From: Chryseobacterium oranimense
GTDB taxonomy: Bacteria > Bacteroidota > Bacteroidia > Flavobacteriales > Weeksellaceae
NCBI RefSeq assembly: GCF_900129755.1
Contig: NZ_FQWT01000001.1
Span: 186,001-250,000 of the forward strand
DNA: 64,000 nucleotides
Direction of reading: 5' to 3'
The notes under the pieces are model-generated. The model made no database searches, was not told the origin of the DNA, and saw only the letters and a list, made by a program, of their open reading frames with translations. Shown piece after piece: positions 62,610 to 64,000 of this stretch. Position 1 is the stretch's first letter. Every line of letters begins with the position of its first letter. A program made the translations under genes and the position numbers.

Positions 62610-63401
62610 TTATCGTCTTGTTAAAGCAATAATAAGTGTACCCGCAGTGAGCAAAGCACCAATAATCTGGAATGTAAGTGCCCTGTTCGGGTTGGAATTC
62701 GCCTGCACCTGCTTGTTTTTATCCGGCTGTACGTACAATATGTCATTTTGCTTCATATAATAGTACGGCGAGCTTACGATATCCGACCTGGTAAGATCAA
62801 TATTAACCACCTGATCAGCCCCATCCTCTCCTGTGCGGATAAGCTTCACGTTTGTTCGGTCTCCAAAATCCGTCATATCACCTGCAAGACCAAGCGCCTG
62901 GAAAACATTAATTTTTTGGGAAACACTAACTTTTTGCCCCGGTTCTTTCACTTCGCCCAAAACACTTACGTTGAAATTTTTCAGGCTAATGGACACCATG
63001 GGATCTGTAAGATATCTTTTAAGACGGGTTTCCAGCTCCTGTTTAAGCTGTACCTGCGTCATTCCCTTAGTATATATGTTTCCTAATACCGGAAAAGATA
63101 TGTATCCCTCTTCATTCACCAGATATTCACTTGGCTGTACATACTGGTTGATTCCTGTATTAGTATCGCTTCCTACCTTATTGGCTGTATTAAGGTTGAA
63201 TGGTTTTACTGCAATTTCATCAAGTGCAGAAACCAGGATAAGGAGAACATCTCCTTCCTGAATATGTAAACCCTGAAACTTTGCCCTGGACACTTCCTCT
63301 TCCATATTATCCTTCGACATGTATACCATATTCTGTTTGGGCTTACACGATAGTAAAACAACTGATAACAGGATTAGATACGTAATAATAGTTTTATTCA
63401 T
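62610..63401 (-). CDS. wza: Outer-membrane polysaccharide export protein (Wza)
   Basis: A 263-residue lipoprotein. The signal ends in V-L-L-S-C (Cys19). A Poly_export domain (about 45-145, with I-Q-E-G-D-V-L-L-I and F-P-V-L-G-N-I-Y) is followed by a SLBB domain (about 145-235, with V-L-G-E-V-K-E-P-G-Q). The end has a hydrophobic helix (about 240-260) for the outer membrane. It forms the export channel that docks on Wzc, encoded three bases downstream. Shorter than Escherichia coli Wza, as usual for the phylum. Confidence 0.94.
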   Translation of the reverse strand: MNKTIITYLILLSVVLLSCKPKQNMVYMSKDNMEEEVSRAKFQGLHIQEGDVLLILVSALDEIAVKPFNLNTANKVGSDTNTGINQYVQPSEYLVNEEGYISFPVLGNIYTKGMTQVQLKQELETRLKRYLTDPMVSISLKNFNVSVLGEVKEPGQKVSVSQKINVFQALGLAGDMTDFGDRTNVKLIRTGEDGADQVVNIDLTRSDIVSSPYYYMKQNDILYVQPDKNKQVQANSNPNRALTFQIIGALLTAGTLIIALTRR

Positions 63402-63632
63402 ATGTTTTTTTAATCTATTGTTTTAACGCTCAGGTTATTAGAATTTATCATATATGGAGCGTACTACGAATATTTTTATTTATTATTTAAATCTCACGTA
63501 TACGTGAAAATCTATGACGTGCTCTATTATTTAAAGATTAATTCTTTTCGTAGCAATTTTCGTTCCGATTAAAAGAAATCAGCAAAAATATTTGATTATT
63601 TTTATTTCTTTTTTTACATAATTAAAACTATG
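63402..63632. other. Leader region upstream of wza
   Basis: No gene. It contains a 14-base perfect palindrome (63494-63507) inside an 11-base direct repeat (TATTATTTAAA at 63481-63491 and 63525-63535). No clear TAnnTTTG element on the minus strand, and no terminator after the upstream dehydratase gene. Confidence 0.5.
63494..63507. promoter_or_regulatory. Palindrome upstream of wza, candidate operator
   Basis: TCACGTATACGTGA reads the same on both strands. It lies 93 bases upstream of the wza start in otherwise AT-rich DNA and is flanked by direct repeats. A regulator-binding site is the likeliest reading. Confidence 0.5.
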
Positions 63633-64000
63633 TTACTGACACACTTCATGTTCCGGTGTTTTATCCAAAATTTCAAATTCTGAATTATTGCTTATAAATT
63701 CCGGAACAATTACTTTTAAAATTTTCACGACCTGCAAACTGTCCTTTTTTATAGCCGAACGCATAATCTGCTTACATAAAATCTCGATATCTTCAAACTC
63801 CATCAAAGGATCCCTTGAGATCATTATTTTTTCATGATGGGTTGGAATAGTTGTGGAGTTATCTGTTAACAGCTCTTCATACAGTTTTTCACCCGGCCTT
63901 AAACCGATAAACTCTATCTTTATATCTACATCCGGTGTATACCCGGACAGCTTTATCATTCTTTTGGCCAGATCCAGAATTTTAACCGGTTTTCCCATAT
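63633..64000 (-). CDS. CapD/PglF/WbpM-family nucleotide-sugar dehydratase, C-terminal part
   Basis: Partial: the gene continues beyond the right edge; only about 122 C-terminal residues are visible. The pattern M-G-K-P-V-K-I-L-D-L-A-K-R-M-I-K-L-S-G, then I-K-I-E-F-I-G-L-R-P-G-E-K-L-Y-E-E-L-L is the signature end of the FlaA1/CapD/PglF/WbpM family. These convert UDP-GlcNAc to UDP-4-keto-6-deoxy sugars. It would feed the PglE-like and PglD-like enzymes at the far end of the locus. First visible gene of the polysaccharide locus, 231 bases upstream of wza. Confidence 0.9.
   Translation of the reverse strand, partial: MGKPVKILDLAKRMIKLSGYTPDVDIKIEFIGLRPGEKLYEELLTDNSTTIPTHHEKIMISRDPLMEFEDIEILCKQIMRSAIKKDSLQVVKILKVIVPEFISNNSEFEILDKTPEHEVCQ

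Overview
The window looks like chromosomal DNA of a Flavobacteriia member, most likely Chryseobacterium or a close relative. The evidence is low GC, start sites without Shine-Dalgarno motifs, many promoters of the Bacteroidetes type (TTTG at -33, TAnnTTTG at -7), and lineage-typical genes (GLPGLI family, OMP_b-brl_3 receptor, histone H1-like protein, GHL10 lipoprotein, parE-x-parC layout). No insertion sequence, CRISPR array, rRNA or integrase was seen.

Layout. 1-5 kb: an Ada-type zinc-finger fragment, a GLPGLI protein, four identical initiator tRNA genes, then a plus-strand run of Sua5, CPBP protease, YaaA, PrmC and DUF4180. 5-14 kb: a minus-strand run parE, small membrane protein, parC, rhomboid, AraC regulator, followed by two SDR enzymes. 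14-34 kb: housekeeping and metabolic genes (aminotransferase, cardiolipin synthase, SDR plus AraC, YchF, ferritin, GHL10, TypA, YceI, Tex, HAD, M28 peptidase), with two unusual items: an orphan double-glycine peptide gene (18955-19116) and a tailspike-like beta-helix protein without a signal peptide (25024-26631). 34-37.4 kb: GNAT, AraC and a Bcr/CflA-type MFS exporter.

The most interesting region is 37.9-44.1 kb. An outer-membrane TonB-dependent receptor-like protein is followed by a 50-residue double-glycine-leader peptide whose C-terminal part has three tandem V-K/T-E-T units, a strong terminator/attenuator, a JmjC/cupin-type oxygenase (ribosomal-oxygenase-like, HxD...H) and a C39-peptidase ABC exporter. 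Together they read as a compact RiPP locus in which a 2-oxoglutarate/Fe(II) oxygenase would modify the peptide before cleavage and export. I do not recognise this combination as a described class. A decayed gene lies just upstream, and a TetR regulator with its own operator lies downstream.

45.8-64 kb is a minus-strand surface-polysaccharide locus. It starts with the C-terminus of a CapD/PglF-like dehydratase, then Wza, Wzc-type tyrosine kinase, UDP-GlcNAc 4-epimerase and UDP-sugar dehydrogenase. After a terminator come a Wzy-like polymerase, a beta-helix lipoprotein, a Wzx flippase and an ATP-grasp protein. After an internal promoter come glycosyltransferases, a pyruvyltransferase and a PglC/PglD/PglE-like set (sugar transferase, acetyltransferase, aminotransferase). 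With the dehydratase, the latter could make and transfer a diacetamido-trideoxy sugar as the first sugar of the repeat unit, and the epimerase and dehydrogenase would supply a hexosaminuronic acid.
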